A stretch of 64,000 nt of DNA from an uncultured Hungatella sp. (GTDB lineage: Bacteria; Bacillota; Clostridia; Lachnospirales; Lachnospiraceae), in assembly GCA_910588505.1 (NCBI GenBank), contig CAJUPQ010000008.1, positions 1 to 64,000 of the forward strand. Direction: 5' to 3'. A model generated the notes under the pieces. The model had not been told where the DNA came from, did not search any database, and saw nothing but the letters and a program-made list of their open reading frames with translations. Position 1 is the first letter of the stretch, and each line of letters starts with the position of its first letter. The position numbers were made by a program, and so were the translations under genes. Positions 8,279 to 16,683 of the stretch are shown one piece after another.

Positions 8279-10660
8279 ATGAATACAAAATCTTTAAAAA
8301 CTTTAGAATATGACAAGATCATCGCTCAGCTGGAGGAATATGCGTCTTCCCCCCTGGGCAAACAATTGTGCAGGGACCTGCTGCCGTCTGTTGACATCAC
8401 ACAGATCCGCGGCTCTCAGGCCGAGACCACGGACGCCTTAACCCGGGTGCGCCAGAAAGGTAGCCTTTCCTTTTCCGGTTTAAAGGATGTCCGCGACTCC
8501 CTAAAGCGTCTGGAGATCGGCAGTTCCCTGACGATCACAGAACTTTTATCCGTCAGCGCCATGCTGACCATCGCCGCCAGAGCCAAGGCCTACGGACGTC
8601 ATGAGGAGTCAGAGCTTCCGGATGACTCCCTGGAAGAGATGTTTCGCATGCTGGAACCTCTGACGCCCCTGAACACGGAGATCAAACGGTGCATCCTGTC
8701 AGAGGAGGAGATCAGCGACGACGCCAGCCCGGGACTGCACCATGTGCGCCGCTCTATGAAGGTTATCAATGACCGGGTTCACACCCAGCTTAACTCCCTT
8801 CTCAACGCCAACCGCTCCTACCTTCAGGACGCGGTCATCACCATGCGGGACGGCCGCTACTGTCTGCCAGTAAAGGCGGAACACAAAGGTCAGGTGTCAG
8901 GCATGGTCCACGACCAGTCTGCCACAGGTTCCACCTTGTTCATCGAGCCCATGGCTATCATCCAGCTGAACAATCAGCTGCGGGAGTTGGAAGTCCAGGA
9001 GAAGAAGGAGATCGAAGCAGTACTAGCGGATCTAAGCAATCAAACAGTGCCACATGTGGAGGAGATCCGCACAAATCAGGAGCTCCTGGCAAAGCTGGAT
9101 TTTATCTTTGCCAAGTCCGCTCTGTCCAGACATTACCGGGGCAGCGAACCGCTCTTCAACACAAACGGCTATCTGAACATTAAAGATGGCCGCCATCCCC
9201 TTCTGGATCCGGCCAAAGTGGTGCCGATCAACATCCATCTGGGAAAGGATTTTGACTTACTTGTAGTAACCGGGCCAAACACCGGCGGCAAGACCGTCTC
9301 CCTTAAGACTGTGGGACTGTTTACCCTCATGGGGCAGGCGGGCCTGCATATCCCGGCTTTTGACGGATCGGAGCTGGCGGTATTTGAAGATGTGTTTGCG
9401 GATATCGGCGATGAGCAGAGTATTGAACAGAGCCTGAGCACATTTTCCGCCCATATGACCAACATCGTTTCCATTTTAAACCAGGCGGACAGCCGCTCCC
9501 TCTGTCTCTTTGACGAGCTTGGGGCAGGCACCGACCCTACGGAAGGTGCCGCCCTGGCCATTGCCGTGTTAAGCTTTCTTCACAACATGAAGTGCCGTAC
9601 CATGGCCACCACCCACTACAGCGAGCTGAAGGTATACGCCCTTACCACCCCAGGGGTGGAAAATGCCTGCTGCGAGTTCAGTGTGGAAAACTTACAGCCC
9701 ACCTACCGTCTTCTCATCGGCATCCCCGGCAAGAGCAACGCCTTTGCCATCTCAAAGAAGCTGGGGCTTCCTGACTTTATCATCGAGGACGCGAAAAATC
9801 ATCTGGAGTCCAACGATGAAACCTTTGAAGATCTTCTGGCCCATCTGGAGGAGAGCAGACTCATCATTGAGAAGGAGCAGGAGGAGATCCGCCTCTACAA
9901 GGAGGAGGCGGCAAAGCTGCACCTGCGTCTTGCCCAGAAGGAGGAGCGCTTAAACCAGCAGAAGGATAAACTACTGCGCAAAGCCAATGAAGAGGCCCAG
10001 AGAATCCTAAGCGAGGCCAAGGAGACTGCTGACCAGGCCATCAAGAATATCAACCGGCTGGGAACCTCCCATGGGTCCGCCAAGGAGCTTGAGGCGGAGC
10101 GCGCGAAGCTGCGGGAAAAGATGAACCAGGCTGACCAGAAACTGACGCCCAAAACCAAAGGACCTAAGAAGACCATTTCCGCCAAATCCCTGCGCATCGG
10201 GGACAGTGTGCGGGTGTTATCCTTAAACTTAAACGGCACAGTCAGCACACTGCCAAACGCCAAAGGGGAATTATACGTGCAGATGGGCATCCTGCGGTCC
10301 CAGGTCAATATTAAAGATCTGGAACTGCTCCCTGACGCCCCGGACATGGCTTCTGACTCCTCCAAAGCAAAGCAAAAAACCGGAAGCGGCAAGATCAAGA
10401 TGTCCAAGTCCTTTGCCGTCTCGCCGGAGATCAATCTCATCGGCATGACCACAGACGAGGCTGTTCCCATGCTTGATAAGTATCTAGACGACGCGTACCT
10501 GGCCCATCTCCCTCAGGTCCGGGTGGTCCACGGCCGGGGAACCGGCGCTCTGCGCTCTGCAGTCCACAAGAAGCTGAAAAAGCTGAAATATGTAAAAGAG
10601 TTCCGCCTTGGAGAATTTGGCGAGGGAGATTCAGGCGTTACCATTGTGATTTTTAAGTAG
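8279..10660 (+). CDS. mutS2: Endonuclease MutS2 (ribosome rescue/recombination ATPase with Smr domain)
   Basis: 793 residues, the usual length. MutS2 proteins act on branched DNA and, in Bacillus and Helicobacter work, on collided ribosomes; they do not take part in mismatch repair. Visible parts: MutS core with Walker A GPNTGGKTVSLKTVG (about residues 332-345), Walker B CLFDELGAGTDPTEG, a long charged coiled coil (about 520-630), a KOW-like segment (SLRIGDSVRVLSLNLNGTV), and a C-terminal Smr nuclease domain (about 712-793, INLIGMTTDEA and VVHGRGTGALR). The ATG follows GAGGAATAAACATC. The following response regulator gene starts 11 bp later with its ribosome site overlapping the mutS2 stop, so the three genes 8279-12801 look like one operon. 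Confidence 0.95.
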   Translation: MNTKSLKTLEYDKIIAQLEEYASSPLGKQLCRDLLPSVDITQIRGSQAETTDALTRVRQKGSLSFSGLKDVRDSLKRLEIGSSLTITELLSVSAMLTIAARAKAYGRHEESELPDDSLEEMFRMLEPLTPLNTEIKRCILSEEEISDDASPGLHHVRRSMKVINDRVHTQLNSLLNANRSYLQDAVITMRDGRYCLPVKAEHKGQVSGMVHDQSATGSTLFIEPMAIIQLNNQLRELEVQEKKEIEAVLADLSNQTVPHVEEIRTNQELLAKLDFIFAKSALSRHYRGSEPLFNTNGYLNIKDGRHPLLDPAKVVPINIHLGKDFDLLVVTGPNTGGKTVSLKTVGLFTLMGQAGLHIPAFDGSELAVFEDVFADIGDEQSIEQSLSTFSAHMTNIVSILNQADSRSLCLFDELGAGTDPTEGAALAIAVLSFLHNMKCRTMATTHYSELKVYALTTPGVENACCEFSVENLQPTYRLLIGIPGKSNAFAISKKLGLPDFIIEDAKNHLESNDETFEDLLAHLEESRLIIEKEQEEIRLYKEEAAKLHLRLAQKEERLNQQKDKLLRKANEEAQRILSEAKETADQAIKNINRLGTSHGSAKELEAERAKLREKMNQADQKLTPKTKGPKKTISAKSLRIGDSVRVLSLNLNGTVSTLPNAKGELYVQMGILRSQVNIKDLELLPDAPDMASDSSKAKQKTGSGKIKMSKSFAVSPEINLIGMTTDEAVPMLDKYLDDAYLAHLPQVRVVHGRGTGALRSAVHKKLKKLKYVKEFRLGEFGEGDSGVTIVIFK

Positions 10661-10671
10661 GAGGTAATTGA

Positions 10672-11388
10672 ATGGCAGAAAAACAACGGGTGCTTATCGT
10701 TGACGATGATGCCAATATTGCGGAGTTGATCTCGCTCTATTTGACAAAAGAATGTTATGAAACGTTGATCGTGTATGACGGTGAGGAGGCCCTTCGGGTA
10801 TTTAAGGAGTTTCACCCCAACATCATCCTTCTGGATCTGATGCTTCCCGGCATTGACGGATACCAGGTGTGCCGGGAACTACGGACCACCTCCCAGGTTC
10901 CCATTATCATGCTCTCCGCAAAAGGTGAGATTTTTGACAAGGTGCTGGGACTGGAATTAGGGGCTGACGACTACATGATCAAGCCCTTTGACTCCAAAGA
11001 GCTGGTGGCCCGGGTCAAGGCGGTGCTGCGCCGCTACCACGCGTCCCCCGCACCTGCCTCCGCGCCCCCCGCGCCCAAACAACAGGGTGATTATGTGGAG
11101 TATCCCAATCTCATCGTTAACCTGACCAACTATTCTGTTACCTACAACAACCGTTCTGTGGAGATGCCGCCCAAAGAATTGGAACTTTTGTACTTCCTTG
11201 CCTCCTCCCCTAACCAGGTTTTTACCAGGGAGCAGCTTCTAGACCATATCTGGGGCTATGAATACATCGGCGACACCAGAACCGTGGACGTGCATATCAA
11301 GCGCCTGCGTGAAAAGATCAAGGACAATGACAACTGGGCTCTGTCCACGGTGTGGGGCATTGGATACAAATTTGAGGTAAAGCGCTGA
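10672..11388 (+). CDS. OmpR/PhoB-family response regulator
   Basis: 238 residues. Receiver domain (about 4-120) with acidic pocket VDDDAN, phosphorylation site Asp55 in LLDLMLPG, conserved Thr/Ser in MLSAKG and Lys in IKPFDSKE. A proline/alanine linker (HASPAPASAPPAPK) leads to an OmpR-type winged helix (about 142-236, ending TVDVHIKRLREKI and TVWGIGYKF). AGGAGG overlaps the mutS2 stop. Its partner kinase starts six bases after its stop. Target genes are unknown. Confidence 0.93.
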   Translation: MAEKQRVLIVDDDANIAELISLYLTKECYETLIVYDGEEALRVFKEFHPNIILLDLMLPGIDGYQVCRELRTTSQVPIIMLSAKGEIFDKVLGLELGADDYMIKPFDSKELVARVKAVLRRYHASPAPASAPPAPKQQGDYVEYPNLIVNLTNYSVTYNNRSVEMPPKELELLYFLASSPNQVFTREQLLDHIWGYEYIGDTRTVDVHIKRLREKIKDNDNWALSTVWGIGYKFEVKR

Positions 11389-11394
11389 CAAGCC

Positions 11395-12801
11395 ATGAAA
11401 CATTCTCTCTATTATAAATTTATTTTAGGTTATCTTATCTTCGGCCTTTTGGGATTCTGCGCCGTGGCTACGGTGGCCTCAGAGCTGACCTATGAACAGC
11501 TGATCAAAGAGGAGGCGGAGACTCTCTATGACGAAGCCAGTCTTCTGGCCTCCAGCTACAGTCAGGTATATAAAGGCCGGAATCTAAATATTGCCTCCGC
11601 CTATCCCCAGATGGAGGCTGTAGCCACTTACCTTCGGGCTGAGATCTGGGTGGTAAACCGCAACGGCGCCATTGTGGTGGACAGCAATCACTCCAAGCGG
11701 ATCGGGGAACATATCGAAGGGTTTGACCCTACGTTTAACGGCAACCGCCCTTACTCTATCGGCACATACAACGGCTGCTTTGCCCAGGAGGTTATGACAG
11801 TCTCCGCCCCCATTACAGGCAATTATACCACCTACGGCTATGTGCTGATCCACCTGCCCATACAGCAGATTCTGGGAACAAAGGACCGGTTTCTCAATAT
11901 CCTGTATATTGTGTCCGGCATTATTTTCGGTCTGTCCCTTATTATTCTGCTGGTGTTTACCACAACCGTGTACATACCGCTGAAAAAGATCACGGAGGCT
12001 GCCAACCAGTACGCGGAGGGAAACCTAAAGTACAAGACTACCATACATACCCAGGATGAGATGGGGTATCTGGCCGCCACCTTAAACTATATGTCCGATG
12101 AGCTGGACAAGATGGAGGAATATCAGCGTACCTTTATCGCCAACATCTCCCACGACTTCCGCTCCCCCCTCACATCCATCAAGGGATATCTGGAGGCTAT
12201 CCTGGACGGCACGATCCCCCAGGAGATGTATGAAAAGTATCTGACCAGAGTGATCTCCGAGACGGACCGTCTCAATAAGCTGACCCAGGGGCTTCTGACT
12301 CTGAATTCCCTGGACAGCAAGGGATATCTGTCCAGGACGAATTTTGACATTAACCGGGTAATCAAGGACACGGCAGCCTCTTTTGAGGGGACCTGCGACA
12401 CGAAAAATATTGTGCTGGATCTGACCTTTTCCGAAACTATTACCATGGTCTACGCTGACCTCGGCAAGATCCAGCAGGTCCTGTACAATCTTATTGACAA
12501 TGCCATCAAGTTCAGCCATCAGGACTCTGTTATCTACATCCAGACCTCCTTAAAGTATGAGAAAGTCTTTGTGTCTGTCAAAGATACAGGGGTTGGGATT
12601 CCGAAGGAGAGTCTGAAAAAAATATGGGAACGGTTTTATAAGACTGACCAGTCCCGTGGAAAAGATAAAAAGGGAACCGGTCTGGGGCTGGCCATTGTAA
12701 AAGAGATCATCCAGAATCACGGGGAAACTATTGATGTAATCAGCACAGAGGAGGTTGGGACGGAGTTTATCTTCACACTGCCCCGGGCAGGCGTGGCTTA
12801 A
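11395..12801 (+). CDS. Two-component sensor histidine kinase
   Basis: 468 residues. Membrane segment near residues 8-30, extracellular sensing loop of about 130 residues, second membrane segment near 165-190 (IVSGIIFGLSLIILLVF), HAMP domain (about 190-245), HisKA dimerisation domain with phospho-acceptor His near 253 in ISHDFRSPL, and a HATPase domain with N-box LIDNAIKFS and glycine boxes DTGVGIP and KGTGLGLAIVKEI. It forms a pair with the preceding regulator. The signal sensed is unknown; the loop resembles Cache/PAS-type folds only in length. Confidence 0.92.
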   Translation: MKHSLYYKFILGYLIFGLLGFCAVATVASELTYEQLIKEEAETLYDEASLLASSYSQVYKGRNLNIASAYPQMEAVATYLRAEIWVVNRNGAIVVDSNHSKRIGEHIEGFDPTFNGNRPYSIGTYNGCFAQEVMTVSAPITGNYTTYGYVLIHLPIQQILGTKDRFLNILYIVSGIIFGLSLIILLVFTTTVYIPLKKITEAANQYAEGNLKYKTTIHTQDEMGYLAATLNYMSDELDKMEEYQRTFIANISHDFRSPLTSIKGYLEAILDGTIPQEMYEKYLTRVISETDRLNKLTQGLLTLNSLDSKGYLSRTNFDINRVIKDTAASFEGTCDTKNIVLDLTFSETITMVYADLGKIQQVLYNLIDNAIKFSHQDSVIYIQTSLKYEKVFVSVKDTGVGIPKESLKKIWERFYKTDQSRGKDKKGTGLGLAIVKEIIQNHGETIDVISTEEVGTEFIFTLPRAGVA

Positions 12802-12805
12802 AAGC

Positions 12806-12834
12806 GGGAGGCGGATCATTTTGTTCCGCCTCCC
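12806..12834. terminator. Bidirectional terminator between the kinase and prs genes
   Basis: A perfect 10-bp stem (GGGAGGCGGA and complement) with a 9-nt loop lies between two convergent genes that end at 12801 and 12842. T-containing tails follow on both strands. Confidence 0.8.
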
Positions 12835-12841
12835 ATTTCAT

Positions 12842-14014
12842 CTATCTTTCCCGATACCTCTTCAAAAGCCGGTTAATCCTCCCCGTAGGGTTCAGCAGAT
12901 CGCTGAGAGAAGCATCATGGTTCAGATTGTCAATGATCAGCGCAATATATTTGCTCATATCTACGCTGGTATAGTAATCTCTGGACAGAAGCTCCGAGCT
13001 CTGATACACCAGATTGGTGGTCAGGATCCTGTCAATGATCCCGTCTTCATGGAACTTATCAAACCCTTCAAGCCCATTGGTAAACAATCCAAAAGTGGCG
13101 AAAATGAATACCTTCCTTGCCTTTCTCCTCTTAAGCTCAGCCGCCACGTCCTGCATACTCTCCCCTGAGGAGATCATATCATCCACAATGATAACGTCCT
13201 TCCCCTCCACGCTGGTACCCAGAAATTCATGGGCCACAATGGGGTTCCTGCCGTCCACGATCCTGGTGTAATCCCGGCGCTTGTAGAACATGCCCATGTC
13301 CAGCCCCAGCACATTGGCAAAATACACGGCCCGGCTCATGCCGCCCTCGTCCGGGCTGATGACCATCATATGGTCGCTGTCAATCTGCAGCTCCGTCTCC
13401 ACCTTCAGAAGATGCTTGATAAACTGGTAGATGGGCTGAACCGTCTCAAACCCTTTTCTGGGAATCGCGTTCTGCACCCTTGGGTCATGGGCGTCAAAGG
13501 TGATGATATTCTCCACGCCCATACTGGCCAGCTCCTGCAAAGCCAATGCACAGTCCAGAGACTCTCTGCTGGAACGCTTGTGCTGCCTTCCCTCATATAA
13601 AAACGGCATGATCACATTGATCCTGCGGGCCTTTCCCGCTGCTGCCGCAATAATCCTCTTTAAATCCTGAAAATGGTCGTCCGGCGACATGTGGTTCGTC
13701 ATGCCGCACAGGGAATAGGTCAGACTGTAATTACACACGTCAACCATGATATACAGATCGTCGCCGCGGACCGATTCCTCCAGAGTGCCTTTGGCTTCGC
13801 CGGAACCGAATCTTGGGGTCCTTGCCTCAACAATGTAAGAATCTCTCTGATACCCTGCAAATGCAATGGTGGATTTGTGCTCGCTCTCTCGGTCTCGTCT
13901 CCAGGTTACAAGATAATCATTTACTTTCTTCCCCAACTCAGTACAGCTTTTCAGCGGAACCAGCCCAAGGGGGCCAACCGGAATGGTCTCAATGGTCTTC
14001 TCTTCGTATATCAT
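12842..14014 (-). CDS. prs: Ribose-phosphate pyrophosphokinase (long form)
   Basis: Makes PRPP from ribose 5-phosphate and ATP for nucleotide, His and Trp synthesis. 390 residues, about 70 more than the usual 310-320. Recognisable parts are the ATP/ribose loop PFLYEGRQHKRSSRESLD (canonical PYARQDRKxxSR), the metal histidine in FDAHDPRVQ, the KRR catalytic motif in MFYKRRDYTR, and the PRPP-binding loop VIIVDDMISSGES. The extra length is mostly an N-terminal extension and insertions. Start codon has GGAGG six bases upstream. Divergence means it could be a paralogue beside a canonical prs elsewhere in the genome. It has its own promoter (14053-14081). Confidence 0.85.
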   Translation of the reverse strand: MIYEEKTIETIPVGPLGLVPLKSCTELGKKVNDYLVTWRRDRESEHKSTIAFAGYQRDSYIVEARTPRFGSGEAKGTLEESVRGDDLYIMVDVCNYSLTYSLCGMTNHMSPDDHFQDLKRIIAAAAGKARRINVIMPFLYEGRQHKRSSRESLDCALALQELASMGVENIITFDAHDPRVQNAIPRKGFETVQPIYQFIKHLLKVETELQIDSDHMMVISPDEGGMSRAVYFANVLGLDMGMFYKRRDYTRIVDGRNPIVAHEFLGTSVEGKDVIIVDDMISSGESMQDVAAELKRRKARKVFIFATFGLFTNGLEGFDKFHEDGIIDRILTTNLVYQSSELLSRDYYTSVDMSKYIALIIDNLNHDASLSDLLNPTGRINRLLKRYRER

Positions 14015-14052
14015 TGTTTTCCTCCATCTATGTGGTTTGATCTGACACGTCT

Positions 14053-14081
14053 TTTATATCATTATGTGTCGAAATAGTCAA
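14053..14081 (-). promoter_or_regulatory. Sigma-A type promoter of prs
   Basis: TTGACT (14076-14081), 17-bp spacer, TATAAA (14053-14058) on the minus strand, directly behind the dnaI stop codon and about 40 bp from the prs start. Confidence 0.75.
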
Positions 14082-14086
14082 TACAC

Positions 14087-15067
14087 TCAACGCTTTTTTG
14101 TCCTGATATCTCCTCCGTATAAGGGGATGATGGAATACTGGCTGATGATCCTTGAGGAAATCCTGTCCGAATATGTGTCCCGAAGCATGTCCATGGACAG
14201 GTTGGTGGAGATAATAGTTCCCTTCTTCCGGATCAGCCGCTCATTGATACAGTAAAACAGCTGGGACGACACAAAGCTGTTGTTAAGTTCCGTCCCCAGA
14301 TCGTCGATAATCAGCAGGTCGCAGTCCAAAATATACTGATACATGTCCTGCATATCCGCTTCCGCGTCATGGTGAAATTTGTTCTTGGAAAAAATATCAA
14401 ATAAATCGTTGGACGACAGGTATATTACCGATTGATACCTGTCAATCAGCTCCTTAGCAATGCAGTTTGTCAAAAACGTCTTCCCCACGCCGGTGCTGCC
14501 TGTAAAGATCAGATTGCCCCCCTTAGAGGCAAATCCCTCCACATATTCCCTGCACCACGCGTACACCTGTTTCATGTAGTCCGCAACCGTCATGCCTATC
14601 TGGGGAATCACTTCCCTGTTGTCATAGTATTGAAACGTAAAGGCAGAAAAATTCTCCCTTCTCAAAATCTCCTGAATATTGGACTGGGCGTAGAGAAGGG
14701 TGATCTCCTCTTTCTTAAAACACCGGCACTTCTTTCCATCCACATACCCGGTATCCTGACACTCCGGGCAGTGATAGCGCATCTCCATGTAATCCGGGTC
14801 ATAGCCATAGGCCGCAAGAAGCACTGCCTTCTGCTCCCTTAAGTCCTCCAGCTGGTCTTTCAGCCGCTGTCTGGCTCTCTCATCCCCGTCCAAAAGTCTT
14901 CTGGCACAGGCCACTGCCTGGCTGCTCATGGCGTCCTCCAGCTGGCGTATCTGAGGAATCCGCCTGTAAACCTCCTTGACCCGCTCATCCTGCTCATACT
15001 TATCCTGAAACTGCCTCTGGTTATAAATCCGCATTATGGCATTATACTGGGAATTACTTAATGACAT
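14087..15067 (-). CDS. dnaI: DnaI/DnaC-like helicase loader ATPase
   Basis: AAA+ protein that loads the replicative helicase. 326 residues. An N-terminal helicase-binding part (1-100) carries a zinc-knuckle-like set CPECQDTGYVDGKKCRC. The AAA+ core follows with Walker A FTGSTGVGKTF, Walker B LLIIDDLGTE, sensor motif TIISTNLS and an arginine region DRISSRI. GAGGAGG precedes the ATG. It follows the DnaD-domain gene by 46 bp, giving the same pair of functions as the B. subtilis dnaB-dnaI operon. Confidence 0.9.
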   Translation of the reverse strand: MSLSNSQYNAIMRIYNQRQFQDKYEQDERVKEVYRRIPQIRQLEDAMSSQAVACARRLLDGDERARQRLKDQLEDLREQKAVLLAAYGYDPDYMEMRYHCPECQDTGYVDGKKCRCFKKEEITLLYAQSNIQEILRRENFSAFTFQYYDNREVIPQIGMTVADYMKQVYAWCREYVEGFASKGGNLIFTGSTGVGKTFLTNCIAKELIDRYQSVIYLSSNDLFDIFSKNKFHHDAEADMQDMYQYILDCDLLIIDDLGTELNNSFVSSQLFYCINERLIRKKGTIISTNLSMDMLRDTYSDRISSRIISQYSIIPLYGGDIRTKKR

Positions 15068-15113
15068 AAACCCTCCTCGCCGGAATCCGGCTCTGTTCTT
15101 TCCTTCATATTTC

Positions 15114-16412
15114 CTAAGAATCCCCCAGCCGCTCCTTCAGCCGCTCTATCACCATGGCGTCATAATCCGTATTCCTCTGCTCAAAATTGTGGAACTGGTT
15201 TTTGGCCGGCTTCACCGCTGCCCCAGCCTTACCGCCCCGCTTATTGTCCCGCTCCCGCTGCTGGTCCATCTTCTGAATATCCGCCATAACCCGGACTCCC
15301 CCCTTTTTCCAGTCTGTAAGGATCTTGTCCGCATAGGAAAAGCTGGGTTTGTGGATGGCCTTTAAGGTCCTGTTGCAGGCTTCCAGCACAATATCCTTGG
15401 TAAACCCAAACTCCCGAAACCACCTGCGTATCATCTCCTGTTCCGAGTTCCCGGGCCGCCGATCGCTGATGCCGAAGGCCCGCATCACCGCAAATCCTTC
15501 CTTAGAAAACGTGGAGGTGTACGCCTTAGCCTCATCCACAGTCCGAAATCCCTTCTCATGCCAGTTAATGGCAACGGATTCCAGATAGCGGATGCTGCAA
15601 TGGCCGTTCTGAACACAGTACTCCACCAGATATTCCAAAAGCTCCACTGACATATGCAGCGCGTCATACAGATACGCGAACACCTCGCACTCCCTGGGAG
15701 TAAAGATCTTGTCCATGTACTTCTGGGATATGTATAAAAGCTGGGTAAAATCCTCCTGGTCCGCCAAGCGGCTTACCTGCTCCGGGGTATAGGTCTTTCT
15801 CGGAGAAGACGGAGACGGATCTGCCTTAACCGGACGGGCCTGCTCTCCTGGGGTATTGGAAGAAACGCCGGCCTCTCTCTTTCCAGCGCTTGGCACATAC
15901 CCTGGCATGGGCTCCGGGACAAAGCCATTATCCGCTGTCCTTCTGCCTAAATCATTACCACCATTCCCAGATGACGCTCTTCTCCCAACATCACTGCCTA
16001 TAGCCCCAGATACCGTCTTCCTCCCAACATCACTGACTATAGCCCCAGATATCGTCTTCCTCCCAACATCATCGCCTGTAGTTCCATTTCCTGATGTCGG
16101 CGCGCCCACTACCTGTCCTGCCGCCGCACCCGCCTTTTCCTGACCTCCATAGCTTCCGGCTCCTGTCTCCGCCGCATCTCTGACGCTTTCCTCCTCCAGT
16201 ACTCCAAGCCGCACCCAATATCCCACAGCCCTCTTCACATCCGACTCCGTATGGTCCAGCGCATCGGCAATCTGGCCCACATCCCGAACCTGGCCCTCAT
16301 GCCGCAGAATATACAGATATACTTTCACATACTCCCCATTGGCCCCTGCCATGTACTTGTCAATAAACTCATTGGCAACCATGGTTGCATTTAGTTTTAA
16401 ACAACTTTTCAT
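15114..16412 (-). CDS. DnaD-domain replication initiation protein
   Basis: 432 residues. Primosome protein that remodels DNA and brings in the helicase loader. N-terminal winged-helix domain (about 1-100), then a long low-complexity linker (about 105-205) rich in Gly, Ser, Arg and Asp, then the DnaD/DnaB C-terminal helical domain (about 225-400) with FGFTKDIVLEACNRTL and the YADKILTDWKKGGV signature near its end. The linker holds three tandem 13-residue repeats (DVGRKTISGAIVS type). It heads a unit with dnaI. Upstream lie clustered DnaA boxes, which suggests DnaA-linked control. Confidence 0.88.
   Translation of the reverse strand: MKSCLKLNATMVANEFIDKYMAGANGEYVKVYLYILRHEGQVRDVGQIADALDHTESDVKRAVGYWVRLGVLEEESVRDAAETGAGSYGGQEKAGAAAGQVVGAPTSGNGTTGDDVGRKTISGAIVSDVGRKTVSGAIGSDVGRRASSGNGGNDLGRRTADNGFVPEPMPGYVPSAGKREAGVSSNTPGEQARPVKADPSPSSPRKTYTPEQVSRLADQEDFTQLLYISQKYMDKIFTPRECEVFAYLYDALHMSVELLEYLVEYCVQNGHCSIRYLESVAINWHEKGFRTVDEAKAYTSTFSKEGFAVMRAFGISDRRPGNSEQEMIRRWFREFGFTKDIVLEACNRTLKAIHKPSFSYADKILTDWKKGGVRVMADIQKMDQQRERDNKRGGKAGAAVKPAKNQFHNFEQRNTDYDAMVIERLKERLGDS
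15979..16092. repeat. 39-bp tandem repeat coding for the DnaD linker
   Basis: About three head-to-tail units of 39 bp, in frame, encoding DVGRKTISGAIVS-type peptides. The copies differ at a few bases. The repeat may change length by slippage without breaking the frame. Confidence 0.75.
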
Positions 16413-16486
16413 ATCCGCAATTCACCCTGTCTTTCTTCTCTTTTCCCATCATACCATATGTCACCAAAAAAGAAAATAGCGGGAAT

Positions 16487-16682
16487 TTATCCACCATTCC
16501 ATTGTGGATAATGTGGATAATGTGCATATCAGGTCAACATAAATCCGAAAAATATGTCAAAACATGTCGAACCCCCGCATACAACGGATTCTGAAATTGG
16601 CAGACGACTTATTATGTAAATTAAGAAATCCACAGTAGTTTTCGACGGAAAATGTTGAAAACTCTGTGGATAATGTGGATAA
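16487..16682 (-). promoter_or_regulatory. DnaA-box cluster upstream of dnaD-dnaI
   Basis: Four perfect TTATCCACA boxes on the minus strand occur as two head-to-tail pairs (16503-16511 with 16512-16520, and 16665-16673 with 16674-16682). Near matches lie at 16521-16529, 16487-16495 (inverted) and 16626-16634 (inverted). All sit in the 271-bp gap before the DnaD gene. In B. subtilis the dnaB-dnaI operon promoter is a known DnaA-bound site outside oriC, so autoregulatory control is the likeliest role here. Confidence 0.7.
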
Positions 16683-16683
16683 C

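Noticed and set aside
16413..16683. Chromosomal origin (oriC)
   Set aside because: DnaA boxes are present, but dnaA, dnaN, recF, gyrB and rpmH are absent and no long AT-rich unwinding region is seen. A regulatory site is more likely.
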